From: Lachnospiraceae bacterium UBA3692 | GTDB lineage: Bacteria > Bacillota > Clostridia > Lachnospirales > Lachnospiraceae | Direction of reading: 5' to 3' | NCBI GenBank assembly: GCA_002372815.1 | Contig: DFIR01000005.1 | Location: 1-16,266, forward strand | DNA length: 16,266 nucleotides | Part shown: piece by piece, positions 1 through 6,980 of the stretch | Position numbering within the stretch: the stretch's first letter is position 1 | Layout: every line of letters begins with the position of its first letter | The notes under the pieces: model-generated | Database searches by the model: none | Told to the model about the DNA's origin: nothing | What the model saw: the letters and a program-made list of their open reading frames with translations, nothing else | Position numbers and translations under genes: made by a program

Positions 1-194
1 AGCTGGCGCAGGTGCATGTGCCCCGGGACCATATCTGTGAAGGAGTTGACCACGGCGATCATCGGCTTGTGCAGATCCTCCGTGTCCAGTCCGGTGCTGT
101 AGAGGAGAGACCTGTGCGCGGCTCTCTCGATCCCGTTGGTCAGGATCCCGCTTCTGTAATCTTTGAAATGCATCGGATCTTTTGTACTGCTCAT
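1..194 (-). CDS. ilvD: Dihydroxy-acid dehydratase, N-terminal part (runs off window)
   Basis: The first 64 codons of a gene that leaves the window at its left edge. The product dehydrates 2,3-dihydroxy acids to 2-oxo acids in valine, leucine and isoleucine synthesis, using an Fe-S cluster and Mg2+ in the cytoplasm. The visible N-terminus has the IlvD landmarks: a GIERAAHRSLLYSTGL block followed by KPMIAVVNSFTDMVPGHMHL, where the family has the closely similar NSFTEIVPGHIHL. The ATG at 194-192 is preceded by AAAGGA six bases upstream, which sets the start. The cluster and metal ligands lie beyond the window, so activity cannot be judged. It is divergent from the amidohydrolase gene. The N-terminal match is distinctive, so the family call is firm. 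Confidence 0.93.
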   Translation of the reverse strand, partial: MSSTKDPMHFKDYRSGILTNGIERAAHRSLLYSTGLDTEDLHKPMIAVVNSFTDMVPGHMHLRQ

Positions 195-257
195 ATCGTT
201 TCCTTTCTTGTCTGCAATACATGGAAACCTTTCCCCTGTCAGAGAAACCTTTGTTTT

Positions 258-263
258 ATTATA
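258..263 (-). promoter_or_regulatory. Probable -10 box of the ilvD promoter
   Basis: On the minus strand the sequence reads CTGTATAAT, a consensus -10 box about 65 bases before the ilvD start codon. No good -35 hexamer sits 16-18 bases upstream. The leader between the box and the start codon contains two GGTTTC repeats but no obvious attenuator or T-box. Supported by the motif and position only. Confidence 0.5.
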
Positions 264-324
264 CAGAAAAACTGAAAACAATTGCGCATTCTTCTCTCAA
301 AAGCAAGCCGGCAGGCAGAAAATC

Positions 325-333
325 TGATATAAT
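325..333 (+). promoter_or_regulatory. Probable extended -10 promoter of the amidohydrolase gene
   Basis: TGATATAAT is a textbook extended -10 element (TGn plus TATAAT) about 64 bases before the chosen ATG at 397. Such promoters tolerate a poor -35, and none is obvious here. It lies back to back with the ilvD -10 box. Confidence 0.55.
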
Positions 334-396
334 AACAGAAGGTACAAAATAATGTACAAGATGGCGATGCGGAACGGACCGCGACAGGAGGGTAAG

Positions 397-1929
397 ATGA
401 AAGGATGCATTGCTATAACAGGCGCCAATGTCATTCCGATGGACGGGCAGAAGCGATATACCGCCATCCTGGCTGTTGACGGAAAGGTCGCTGCGGCAGG
501 GAGCGATGAAGAGATCCGGCAGGCGGCTGCGGCAGCCGGGGTCCCGGTCATGGATCTTCACGGCGCGACGGTCCTGCCGGGGCTGCACGACTGCCACGCG
601 CATCTGACGATCACCGGATTCGACGCGCAGGGGATCGGCATGTATGACGCGAAGGATATTCCGGAGGTCATCCGTAGACTGCAGGAGGCAGACCGGACCT
701 GGGCGCCGGACAGGTGGCTCTACGGGATGCGGCTCGACGAGGGACTCCTTGCGGAGAGGAGACCGCCCACGATGGAGGAACTGGACGTGATCCCGCGGCC
801 GGTCTTTATCTCGGACCGCGGCGGGCACTACGTGCTAGTCAACCGGCTTGCTTTTGACGCACTGGGGATAGAAGAGGATCTGGACGGTGTCCGGAAGGAC
901 GCGCAGGGACAGCCGAACGGGAGACTGCAGGACACGGCGAACAGGGTCGCGAGGAATCGTTTTCCCAGGACAGAAGAGGAGATTTTGGAGGCGATGCTCT
1001 GGACCGCCAACGAAGCGGTGAAGAAGGGCATCACCACCATCCACGCGCAAGAAGGAGCCGCGCCGGACGATCCCACGGTCCGGCTGATCCTTGAGCACCG
1101 GGAAGAATTCCCCGTGGATCTGCAGATCTACTGGTGCTATATGCCGGAGCCGGACGATCCGCTGGCGCGGGAGATCGGCGTGCTGGGCGGGGACATCCTG
1201 ATGGACGGTTCCATCGGTTCCAGGACGGCAGCTTTCTTCGACAACTACTGTGACGGAGACGGCGCGGGATATCTGAACTACACGGAGGAAGAGGCCTTCC
1301 GGTTCGTGGAGAGCGGGATCGTGCGGGACTTGGCCATGAGCTTCCACGTCATCGGGGAGCGCGGCGCGCACCAGGCGCTCGATGTTTACGAGAAAGTCAT
1401 GGCCCTCCACCCGGAGAAAAAAGAGACCGCAAAGCTCCGCCTGGAGCACTTCGGCTGGACGCTGCCGGAGGACATCGAGAGGGCAGCGCGTCTCGGCGTC
1501 CGCATCTCCACACAGCCGCCTTTCACCTATCTGCGGGGCGGCCCGGACTCCATCTACCGCTCGCGCCTCGGGGAGGAGAGAGAGAAGGCCGGCTACCCGC
1601 TGCGCAGATTCCTGGACGCCGGACTGTGCGTCGGCGGCGGCTCGGATTCCGACGTCACGCCGCTGGATTCCATGCTCGGTATCCACGCGGCTGTCAATCC
1701 TCCTTACCCGGAGAACGCGGTGACACCTTACGAAGCCGTCCGCATGTATACAAGCGAGGGAGCCCGCTGCGGATGGGAGGAGGACTTTAAAGGAAAACTC
1801 ATCTCCGGCATGCAGGCGGACATGACCATCCTGGAGGCGGACCCCATGGCCGTGGACCCCCGCACCATCAAGGACATCAGGGTGCTGGGCACCGTGCGCA
1901 AAGGAGATCTGATCTATCGGAACTTCTGA
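397..1929 (+). CDS. YtcJ-like metal-dependent amidohydrolase (Amidohydro_3)
   Basis: A 510-residue cytoplasmic hydrolase of the amidohydrolase superfamily, YtcJ/Amidohydro_3 group, a usual length for the group. The N-terminal beta-sandwich part (residues 5-60) leads into the metal-binding HxH at H67-A-H69 in LPGLHDCHAHL. The family block DGSIGSRTAAF is at 270-280. Further likely metal ligands are H317 (FHVIGE) and H351 (LEHFGW), with the catalytic Asp at D417 (GGGSDSDVTPLDS). The start at 397 is chosen because GGAGGG ends about five bases upstream. An in-frame ATG at 352 would add 15 residues but has no comparable ribosome site. Members hydrolyse varied amides, N-acyl groups and cyclic compounds, so the substrate is unknown. 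It is monocistronic, ending in the repeat-rich region. Confidence 0.9.
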   Translation: MKGCIAITGANVIPMDGQKRYTAILAVDGKVAAAGSDEEIRQAAAAAGVPVMDLHGATVLPGLHDCHAHLTITGFDAQGIGMYDAKDIPEVIRRLQEADRTWAPDRWLYGMRLDEGLLAERRPPTMEELDVIPRPVFISDRGGHYVLVNRLAFDALGIEEDLDGVRKDAQGQPNGRLQDTANRVARNRFPRTEEEILEAMLWTANEAVKKGITTIHAQEGAAPDDPTVRLILEHREEFPVDLQIYWCYMPEPDDPLAREIGVLGGDILMDGSIGSRTAAFFDNYCDGDGAGYLNYTEEEAFRFVESGIVRDLAMSFHVIGERGAHQALDVYEKVMALHPEKKETAKLRLEHFGWTLPEDIERAARLGVRISTQPPFTYLRGGPDSIYRSRLGEEREKAGYPLRRFLDAGLCVGGGSDSDVTPLDSMLGIHAAVNPPYPENAVTPYEAVRMYTSEGARCGWEEDFKGKLISGMQADMTILEADPMAVDPRTIKDIRVLGTVRKGDLIYRNF

Positions 1930-1984
1930 CGGTATCCGGGGGAGGTTTTCTGCGAAAACATGGCACCCGTCCCGACACATGAAT

Positions 1985-2346
1985 GCCGCTTTCGCTTTCA
2001 GATGCAGATGCCATGGACCAAAATGAGTGCTGCGCGGTGACTTTCGCTTTCAAATGTAGATGCCTTGGAGCAAAGTGAGTGCCGTGCGGTAACTTTCGCT
2101 TTCAAATGAAAATGCCCCAGGCCAAAGCGAGTGCCGACCAGTGACTTTTCACTTTCAAATGATAGGTTTCCAGACAAAAGCGAGTTCCGAGCCCTCGAAA
2201 CTCGCTTTTGCGAGAAGACTTAAGAAAGGAAAGTGAGTTAGCCTAAATGAACACTCGCTTTCTCCGACCTGGAATTCTTTTCAAAGTGAAACCGTACGTT
2301 CGGAACTCGCTTTCGTTTAAGCAATTTCAGTCGAAAAGCGAGAACC
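1985..2346 (+). repeat. Array A: four 52-bp tandem units plus three stem-loops (noncoding)
   Basis: Four tandem units begin at 1989, 2041, 2093 and 2146, each opening with CTTTCGCTTTCAAATG or a close variant. Each carries a CAAAGYGAGTGCC-like block about 30 bases on. UCGCUUU can pair with AAAGYGA inside units 2 and 3; unit 1 has one mismatch. Next come stem-loops: 2175-2186 with 2199-2210 (12 perfect pairs), 2229-2238 with 2253-2262 (10 pairs, one G-U), and 2283-2289 with 2307-2313 plus an inner CCG/CGG. The region is clearly more AT-rich than the flanking genes and has no plausible coding frame. A diverged inverted copy is at 11066-11397. It could be a structured RNA, an array of protein-binding sites or a non-autonomous mobile element. 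The strand given follows the orientation in which the 52-bp units read first. Confidence 0.85.
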
Positions 2347-2451
2347 ACTGAGTAAACTGAATGAATACTTTCTGCACAGGATTTCGCAGCGTGTCGCCTA
2401 TCTGGATAGCATTGGAATCGTCCCCGGCGCAATCTGTATTATTGTATACAG

Positions 2452-2520
2452 ACCGCGCGGAGAACCGTCCCCCGCGCGGTGTCCCCCGCGCGGTGCCGTC
2501 CCCTGCTCGGTGCCTCGTGC
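2452..2520. repeat. REP-like GC-rich palindromic cluster
   Basis: ACCGCGCGG (2452-2460) and CCGCGCGGT (2472-2480) are perfect 9-bp arms around the 11-base loop AGAACCGTCCC. Two degenerate repeats of the CCCCGCGCGGTG type follow, to about 2514. The same AGAACCGTCCC occurs at 10985 and 11559. The layout resembles the REP elements that spread with REP-associated tyrosine transposases; that link is inference. It sits just after the lysR stop codon and may also act as its terminator. Confidence 0.6.
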
Positions 2521-2527
2521 GCGGGGG

Positions 2528-3403
2528 TCAGATATTCCGGTAGGTCTCCAGGATGTGCCTGTACAAGGTGCGCTCCGCAGGCGCCATGGAGTGGGTGCTG
2601 AGGGAGGCGAGGCCGATGACGCGGGCCGCGTCCGGACTGACGGGGTAGCTGCGCACGTCGTAAGGGATGTCGCGCATGACGAGCTCCGGCATGAGACAGA
2701 TGCCGAAGCCGGCGGCGACCATGACGACGGTGGAGAGGTCGTCGACGACGTGGTAGCGGGTCTGGATGTCCAGGTGATTCTCCCGCAGGAAGATCTGGAT
2801 GTCGGCGTCGGTGGACTCGCGCTGAACGACGAAATGGAGCTTCTCCATCTCGGGGACGGTCATCACGTCGCCGGGCAGTTCCTTTACGAAGTCCGCCGGG
2901 ACGATGCAGAGCAGCGGATCCCGGTAGAAAGGCTCGATGTAGAGGTCGCCGGCGCTGGAAGTGGAGAGGAAGCCGAAGTCGACGATCCCGTTCCGGATCC
3001 AGTAGGAGACGTCCTCGTAGGTCCCCTGGAAGATCTCAATCTCGATGGCCGGGTACTCGCGGGCGAAGGACTGCAGGATCTGTGGGATCCAGGAAGTGCA
3101 GACACTGGAGAAGACGCCGATCTTGACGGTGCCCTGCTGCAGGCCGTTGATCTCGGCGATCGCCTGCTGGAGGCTCTCGTCGCTGTTGAGGACGGCGTTG
3201 ACGTAGGGCAGGAGGCTCTCGCCGTAGCTGGTCAGGGTGACGCCGGTCTTCTTGCGCGTGAAGATGCTGAAGCCGAGCTCTTTCTCCATAGAAGAGACGG
3301 CATGGCTGATGGCGGACGGGGTGAGCCCGAGGACCTCCGCGGCCTTGTGGTAGCTTCCCGCCTCGGAGACGGTCTTGAAGATCTGGTATGTGAGCAGTGT
3401 CAT
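2528..3403 (-). CDS. LysR-type transcriptional regulator
   Basis: A 291-residue LysR-family regulator, the usual length. The N-terminal winged helix-turn-helix is at about residues 1-60: the LLTYQIFKTVSEAGSYHKAAEVLGLTPSAIS stretch has the typical AA-x(2)-L-x(2)-TPSAIS recognition region, followed by EKELGFSIFTRKK. The substrate-binding domain fills about residues 88-290. The ATG at 3403 is preferred over an in-frame GTG two codons earlier because a weak AGGTG lies just upstream. The gene follows porB on the same strand but is separated from it by a terminator and a 20-bp tandem repeat. The effector is unknown. A role in por or hydrolase expression is possible from position only. Confidence 0.92.
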   Translation of the reverse strand: MTLLTYQIFKTVSEAGSYHKAAEVLGLTPSAISHAVSSMEKELGFSIFTRKKTGVTLTSYGESLLPYVNAVLNSDESLQQAIAEINGLQQGTVKIGVFSSVCTSWIPQILQSFAREYPAIEIEIFQGTYEDVSYWIRNGIVDFGFLSTSSAGDLYIEPFYRDPLLCIVPADFVKELPGDVMTVPEMEKLHFVVQRESTDADIQIFLRENHLDIQTRYHVVDDLSTVVMVAAGFGICLMPELVMRDIPYDVRSYPVSPDAARVIGLASLSTHSMAPAERTLYRHILETYRNI

Positions 3404-3438
3404 AGTCACCTCGCAGAGCGGATCAAGAAGCAGATGAA

Positions 3439-3478
3439 CGGAAACAGAAGCACGTTAGCGGAAACAGAAGCACGTTAA
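3439..3478. repeat. 20-bp tandem duplication upstream of lysR
   Basis: CGGAAACAGAAGCACGTTAG at 3439-3458 is repeated at 3459-3478 with one change in the last base, and a partial third CGGAA follows. It lies 36-75 bases before the lysR start, where an autoregulatory LysR operator would be expected. It has no clear LysR-type T-N11-A dyad, so the function is open. Confidence 0.7.
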
Positions 3479-3492
3479 CGGAATAAGAAACA

Positions 3493-3530
3493 AAGGACAC
3501 CGCGGCGGCAGGGTCGTCTGCGGTGTCCTT
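3493..3530 (-). terminator. Rho-independent terminator of the por operon
   Basis: An 11-bp perfect stem (3493-3503 with 3520-3530, AAGGACACCGC arms) with a 16-base loop begins seven bases after the porB stop. On the minus strand it is followed by TTGTTTCTTATTC. It separates porB from lysR. Confidence 0.85.
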
Positions 3531-3536
3531 ATTATT

Positions 3537-4484
3537 TCATGTTCTGGAGCATCTGTACAGAAGGTCCTCCCAGCGCCTGTCGACTTCCTGCTGGAAGCGG
3601 ACGAGCAGCTCCTCGTTGCCCGGCTTGAAGAGGTGTTTGAACCGGCCCTGGGGACGAAGGAAGTCCTCGATGGGAAGCTTGTTTTTGGGCTGATAGTTCA
3701 GGATCCACTTGCCGTTCACGACCTCGAAGAGGGGCCAGTAGCAGGTCTCCACGGCCAGGCGGCAGATCTCCATGACCTGGCTGGTCTCATAGCGCCAGCC
3801 CCTGGGGCAGGGCGTCATGATGTTGAGGAAGGCGGCGCCTTCGGTGTAGATGGCCGTCTCCGCCTTGCGGTGCAGGTCGCGGAAGTCCCGGGTCAGCGTG
3901 GTCTGGGCCACGTAGGGGACGTAGTGCTCCGCGATGATGGCGCTGAGGTCCTTGCGGTACTGGACTTTGCCGGAGGAGACCTTGCCGGCAGGGGTGGTGG
4001 TCGTGTCCGCGTACATGGGCGTCGCCGAGGACCGCTGGATGCCGGTGTTCATGTAGGCGCCGTTGTCATAGCAGACATAGACCATGTCGTGGCCGCGCTC
4101 CATGGCGCCGGACAGGGACTGGAAGCCGATGTCGTAGGTGCCGCCGTCGCCGCCGAAGGTGATGAATTTGAACTGGTCCTCCCCGCCGAGCTTTCCGCGG
4201 CGCTTCAGGACCTTGTAGGCCGTCTCCACGCCGCTCAGGGTGGCGCCGGCATTCTCGAAGGCGTTGTGGATGTAGCTGTCCTCCCAGGCCGTGTAAGGGT
4301 ACATGTAGGAGGAGACCTCGAGGCATCCCGTGGCGTTGCCGATCACGGCGTGATCCCCCTCGTGGAGCCCCCGCAGCACGGCCCGCACGCCGATCGTGGC
4401 GCCGCAGCCCGCGCACATCCTGTGGCCGGGCGCCAGACGCTCGGGTCTGTTCATCATCGTTTTCAGACTGTAATCCTTGTTCAT
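3537..4484 (-). CDS. porB: 2-oxoacid (pyruvate):ferredoxin oxidoreductase, beta (TPP-binding) subunit
   Basis: A 315-residue beta subunit of the heterotetrameric oxidoreductase that converts a 2-oxoacid plus CoA to acyl-CoA, CO2 and reduced ferredoxin. It binds thiamine diphosphate and helps hold the proximal 4Fe-4S cluster. Visible features are MCAGCG (C24, C27), GNATGCLE (49-56), the TPP/Mg motif GGDGGTYDIGFQSLSGAMER at 111-130, and N141 in YDNGAYMNTG. Length is normal for PorB/VorB. The ATG at 4484 is chosen over an upstream in-frame ATG that would run into porA. Its ribosome site (GGGATG) is weak, suggesting coupling to porA, whose stop is 23 bases upstream. Pyruvate is the likeliest substrate from overall resemblance, but another 2-oxoacid cannot be excluded. 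Confidence 0.92.
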   Translation of the reverse strand: MNKDYSLKTMMNRPERLAPGHRMCAGCGATIGVRAVLRGLHEGDHAVIGNATGCLEVSSYMYPYTAWEDSYIHNAFENAGATLSGVETAYKVLKRRGKLGGEDQFKFITFGGDGGTYDIGFQSLSGAMERGHDMVYVCYDNGAYMNTGIQRSSATPMYADTTTTPAGKVSSGKVQYRKDLSAIIAEHYVPYVAQTTLTRDFRDLHRKAETAIYTEGAAFLNIMTPCPRGWRYETSQVMEICRLAVETCYWPLFEVVNGKWILNYQPKNKLPIEDFLRPQGRFKHLFKPGNEELLVRFQQEVDRRWEDLLYRCSRT

Positions 4485-4507
4485 GGTTCTGTCATCCCTG
4501 CTTCTTA

Positions 4508-5740
4508 TTACGACCGGAGACCGATATATTTGTGATCCGGTGCCTTGCACCTGCCCTCGGCGACGGCTTGCAGCTCGTCCACGATCCCGAAGACATGGTC
4601 CACGGTGAAATCTCTCCCTGCCAGACCGTAGATGTAGTTGACGGTCTCGGTGTAGACCTTGGCGCGGTAGAGCGCCTGGGTCACTTCACTGCCCAGCGGC
4701 CCGCCGACGCCGTTGTAGCTCTCGCAGCGGTCCAGGATCGCCAGTGCCTTGCAGCCGGTCCTGCGCACCGCCTCCGCCAGCTCCGCAGCGGGAAAAGGAC
4801 GGAAGACCCGCAGCTTGATGACACCGGCACGGACGCCCTGTTCGCGCAGACGGTCCACCGCCGCCTTGGCGGTCCCGGCCGCGGAACCCATGAGCAGGAG
4901 CACATAGTCCGCATCCTCGGTGCGGTATTCCTCGAAGAAGCCGTACTGCCTTCCGGATATTCTGCAGAAGCGGTCCGCCGTCTCCAGGATCACGCTGCCG
5001 GCCCGCTCCATGGCGTCTTCCTGGGCCTTTTTGGCTTCCATGGAATAGTCGGAGATGGCGTAAGGGCCGACGGAAACAGGCTTGCCGGGGTTCAGAAGGA
5101 ACTCCTCGGGGTCGTACTGCCCGACGAAGGCCTTCACGGCCTCGTCCTCCAGCAGGGAGATGTTCTCCACCGCATGGCTGGTGATGAAACCGTCCTGGCA
5201 GATCATGACCGGCAGGTGGACCCGGGGGTCCTCCGCGATCGGGAAGGCCTGGATGTAGTTGTCATAGGCCTCCTGGTTGTTCTCCGCGTAGATCTGGATC
5301 CAGCCGGTGTCCCTGGCGCCCATGCCGTCGGAGTGGTCGCAGTTGATGTTGATGGGGCCGGAGAGTGTCCGGTTGACCAGTGCCAGCACCACCGGCAGGC
5401 GGTTGGAGGCTGCCAGGAGCAGCTCCTCCCACATCAGGGCCAGACCGGCCGAGGAGGTCGCCGTGATCGTCCTGGCCCCCGCCGCCTCGGCGCCGATGGC
5501 CGCGGACATGGCGGAGTGCTCGCTCTCCACGGGGATGAATTCCGTGCCGATCTCCCCGTTGGCGATGAAGGTGGAGACCATCTGCGGGATCTCCGTGGAC
5601 GGTGTGATGGGAAATGCAGGCATCACATCCGGATCGATCTGCCGGATGGCATGTGCCACCGCCTCATTGCCGGACATCCGGTCGCGGATCTCCCGGCTCT
5701 TCTTCACAGCGGTTTCGCTGTCTCTTTCAAAATGGTTCAT
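4508..5740 (-). CDS. porA: 2-oxoacid (pyruvate):ferredoxin oxidoreductase, alpha subunit
   Basis: A 410-residue alpha subunit, containing the pyrimidine-binding part of the TPP site. Family blocks in order: SGNEAVAHAIR (23-33), PAFPITPSTEIP (41-52), EFIPVESEHSAMSAAIGAEAAGAR (about 67-90) and TSSAGLALMWEELLLAASNRLP, then NRTLSGPINI and QDGFITSH, all characteristic of PorA. The C-terminal part has RVFRPFPAAEL and LDRCESYNGVGGPLGSEV. The N-terminus carries about 20 residues more than many PorA proteins before GNEAVA. The ATG at 5740 sits nine bases after GGAGG; an ATG three codons earlier (5749) overlaps the ribosome site and is less likely. It lies 22 bases after porD in the order G-D-A-B. Confidence 0.93.
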   Translation of the reverse strand: MNHFERDSETAVKKSREIRDRMSGNEAVAHAIRQIDPDVMPAFPITPSTEIPQMVSTFIANGEIGTEFIPVESEHSAMSAAIGAEAAGARTITATSSAGLALMWEELLLAASNRLPVVLALVNRTLSGPININCDHSDGMGARDTGWIQIYAENNQEAYDNYIQAFPIAEDPRVHLPVMICQDGFITSHAVENISLLEDEAVKAFVGQYDPEEFLLNPGKPVSVGPYAISDYSMEAKKAQEDAMERAGSVILETADRFCRISGRQYGFFEEYRTEDADYVLLLMGSAAGTAKAAVDRLREQGVRAGVIKLRVFRPFPAAELAEAVRRTGCKALAILDRCESYNGVGGPLGSEVTQALYRAKVYTETVNYIYGLAGRDFTVDHVFGIVDELQAVAEGRCKAPDHKYIGLRS

Positions 5741-5762
5741 ACTTCGCATCCTCCCTCCGGAT

Positions 5763-6077
5763 TCAGTCCGCCTGCGCGCCGTCTTCCGTCATGGCGATGG
5801 CGCCGAAGGGACAGACCGCCGCGCAGATCCCGCAGCCCTTGCAGTGATCATAGTCAAAAGCCAGGCGCTTCCCGTCCCTGACGGGGATGCAGGAATCGGG
5901 ACAGACGGGAGCGCACAGAAGGCACTGCCTGCACTTGTCCTCGTCCAGGACGGGCGTGGAGGTCCGCCACTCGCCGGTCATGAACTGACGGGACGTGCCG
6001 GCGGCGAACAGCTGCAGGCCTTCGGTGAGGCCGGTGTAAGGGGTAGAGGTGGTGATATTCCGGATATTTGTTCTCAT
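5763..6077 (-). CDS. porD: 2-oxoacid (pyruvate):ferredoxin oxidoreductase, delta (2x 4Fe-4S ferredoxin) subunit
   Basis: A 104-residue bacterial-type ferredoxin subunit that passes electrons from the TPP site toward soluble ferredoxin. Two cluster motifs are complete: C49-x2-C52-x2-C55-x3-C59-P and C79-x2-C82-x2-C85-x3-C89-P. An N-terminal stretch with TGEWRTSTPVLDEDKC is typical of PorD. The ATG overlaps the porG stop (ATGA), and AGGAG lies about eight bases upstream inside the end of porG, indicating translational coupling. An extra cysteine at residue 63 is not needed for either cluster. Confidence 0.94.
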   Translation of the reverse strand: MRTNIRNITTSTPYTGLTEGLQLFAAGTSRQFMTGEWRTSTPVLDEDKCRQCLLCAPVCPDSCIPVRDGKRLAFDYDHCKGCGICAAVCPFGAIAMTEDGAQAD

Positions 6078-6685
6078 GCGGATCTCCTGACGCAGGTCTG
6101 TGCCTCGAGCTCGTTCTCCACCGCCGCGTAGGCGGCTTCCAGGGCCTTCATGTTGCCCTCGATCACCTCGGGCTTGCGGGCGAATTTGTGGGTGAAGGAG
6201 GCCCGGATCTCCCGGAAGAAGCTCTCCTTGTCCATGACGCCGGTGACAGCGGTCACGGCCGCCAGCATGGGGGTGTTGGGAAAGTTGCGGCCCAGGGTCC
6301 GCTCCGAGATGGCCCGGGCGTTCACCGTATAGACGGCGCCCTTGTAGCCCTTCAGGAGAGGACGCACCTCCTCGGTGGTCTTCGACGTATTGATGATGAC
6401 CGCGCCGCCGGGCTTCAGTCCGTCGGTCACGTTCACGGAGTGCAGCAGGGTCTCGTCGACGACAGCCACATAATCCGGCTGATAGATATTGGAATGGATC
6501 CGGATCGCGCTGCGGCTGATCCGGTTGTAGGCGGTGATGGGCGCGCCCATCCGCTCCGGGCCGTATTCCGGGAAGCCCTGTACATATCTGCCCGTCTGGA
6601 AAGCCACATCCGCCAGCAGCAGCGCCGCGGTCTTGGCTCCCTGTCCGCCTCTTCCGTGCCATCTGATCTCGACTGTATCCCGCAT
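6074..6685 (-). CDS. porG: 2-oxoacid (pyruvate):ferredoxin oxidoreductase, gamma subunit
   Basis: A 203-residue gamma subunit, first gene of the por operon. The N-terminus has the signature RWHGRGGQGAKTAALLLADV, a glycine-rich block seen across PorG, VorC and KorC proteins and linked to CoA binding. Further family segments are GFPEYGPERMGAPITAYNRIS and PDYVAVVDETLL. Two ATG codons are adjacent, and GGAG lies six bases before the second (6685), which is chosen. A TTG start further upstream at 6742 would add 19 residues with no ribosome site. The gene is followed by porD with an ATGA overlap. Confidence 0.93.
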   Translation of the reverse strand: MRDTVEIRWHGRGGQGAKTAALLLADVAFQTGRYVQGFPEYGPERMGAPITAYNRISRSAIRIHSNIYQPDYVAVVDETLLHSVNVTDGLKPGGAVIINTSKTTEEVRPLLKGYKGAVYTVNARAISERTLGRNFPNTPMLAAVTAVTGVMDKESFFREIRASFTHKFARKPEVIEGNMKALEAAYAAVENELEAQTCVRRSA

Positions 6686-6786
6686 CATGAACTCCTTACT
6701 GCAAACTGTATGAAAAAAGAACCAATCATGAATTTCTTTCAACTAACAAGTGAAAGAAAATAAACGACTTAGCGTCGACATTCGCT

Positions 6787-6814
6787 ATTATACGCTTTTT
6801 CAGATGAATGTAAA
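6787..6814 (-). promoter_or_regulatory. Promoter of the porGDAB operon
   Basis: On the minus strand, TTTACA (6814-6809) and TATAAT (6792-6787) are separated by 16 bases, a near-consensus housekeeping promoter. It leaves a leader of about 95 bases before porG. ACATTCAT occurs twice around the -35 box (about 6805-6812 and 6826-6834), a possible operator. The hydrolase promoter lies about 95 bases away on the other strand. Confidence 0.7.
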
Positions 6815-6907
6815 TGTTTTAATACATGAATGTTTTTCATCGATCAGCCATTCCGGGCGACCGGGTTTCATTTTCACCGCCCGCGCGTATCAGACAGCCT
6901 GAAAATG

Positions 6908-6916
6908 TGCTATGAT
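6908..6916 (+). promoter_or_regulatory. Probable extended -10 promoter of the hydrolase-maf unit
   Basis: TGCTATGAT is an extended -10 element about 64 bases before the hydrolase ATG. No good -35 is visible. Confidence 0.45.
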
Positions 6917-6980
6917 CAGTAAGTATCGTGCACGGAAAGGATGCGATGCACTGAAAAATGTACAATAAGGAGGCACAGAG

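Noticed and set aside
1945..1959. GTTTTC/GAAAAC hairpin as terminator of the amidohydrolase gene
   Set aside because: The stem is only six AT-rich pairs and no U tract follows.
1985..2346. CRISPR array as an explanation for the 52-bp repeats
   Set aside because: The intervals between the 16-base motifs are themselves related rather than unique, only three or four units exist, repeats are variable, and no cas gene is near.
2361..2543. A 60-codon plus-strand frame after array A
   Set aside because: It runs through the REP-like GC palindromes, has no ribosome site, and its translation is Pro/Arg-rich low-complexity.
4532..5881. A 449-codon plus-strand open frame across porA
   Set aside because: It is antisense to a clear PorA/PorD reading, has a compositionally odd Gly/Asp/Val/Leu/His-rich translation and no ribosome site; long antisense frames are expected in GC-rich DNA.
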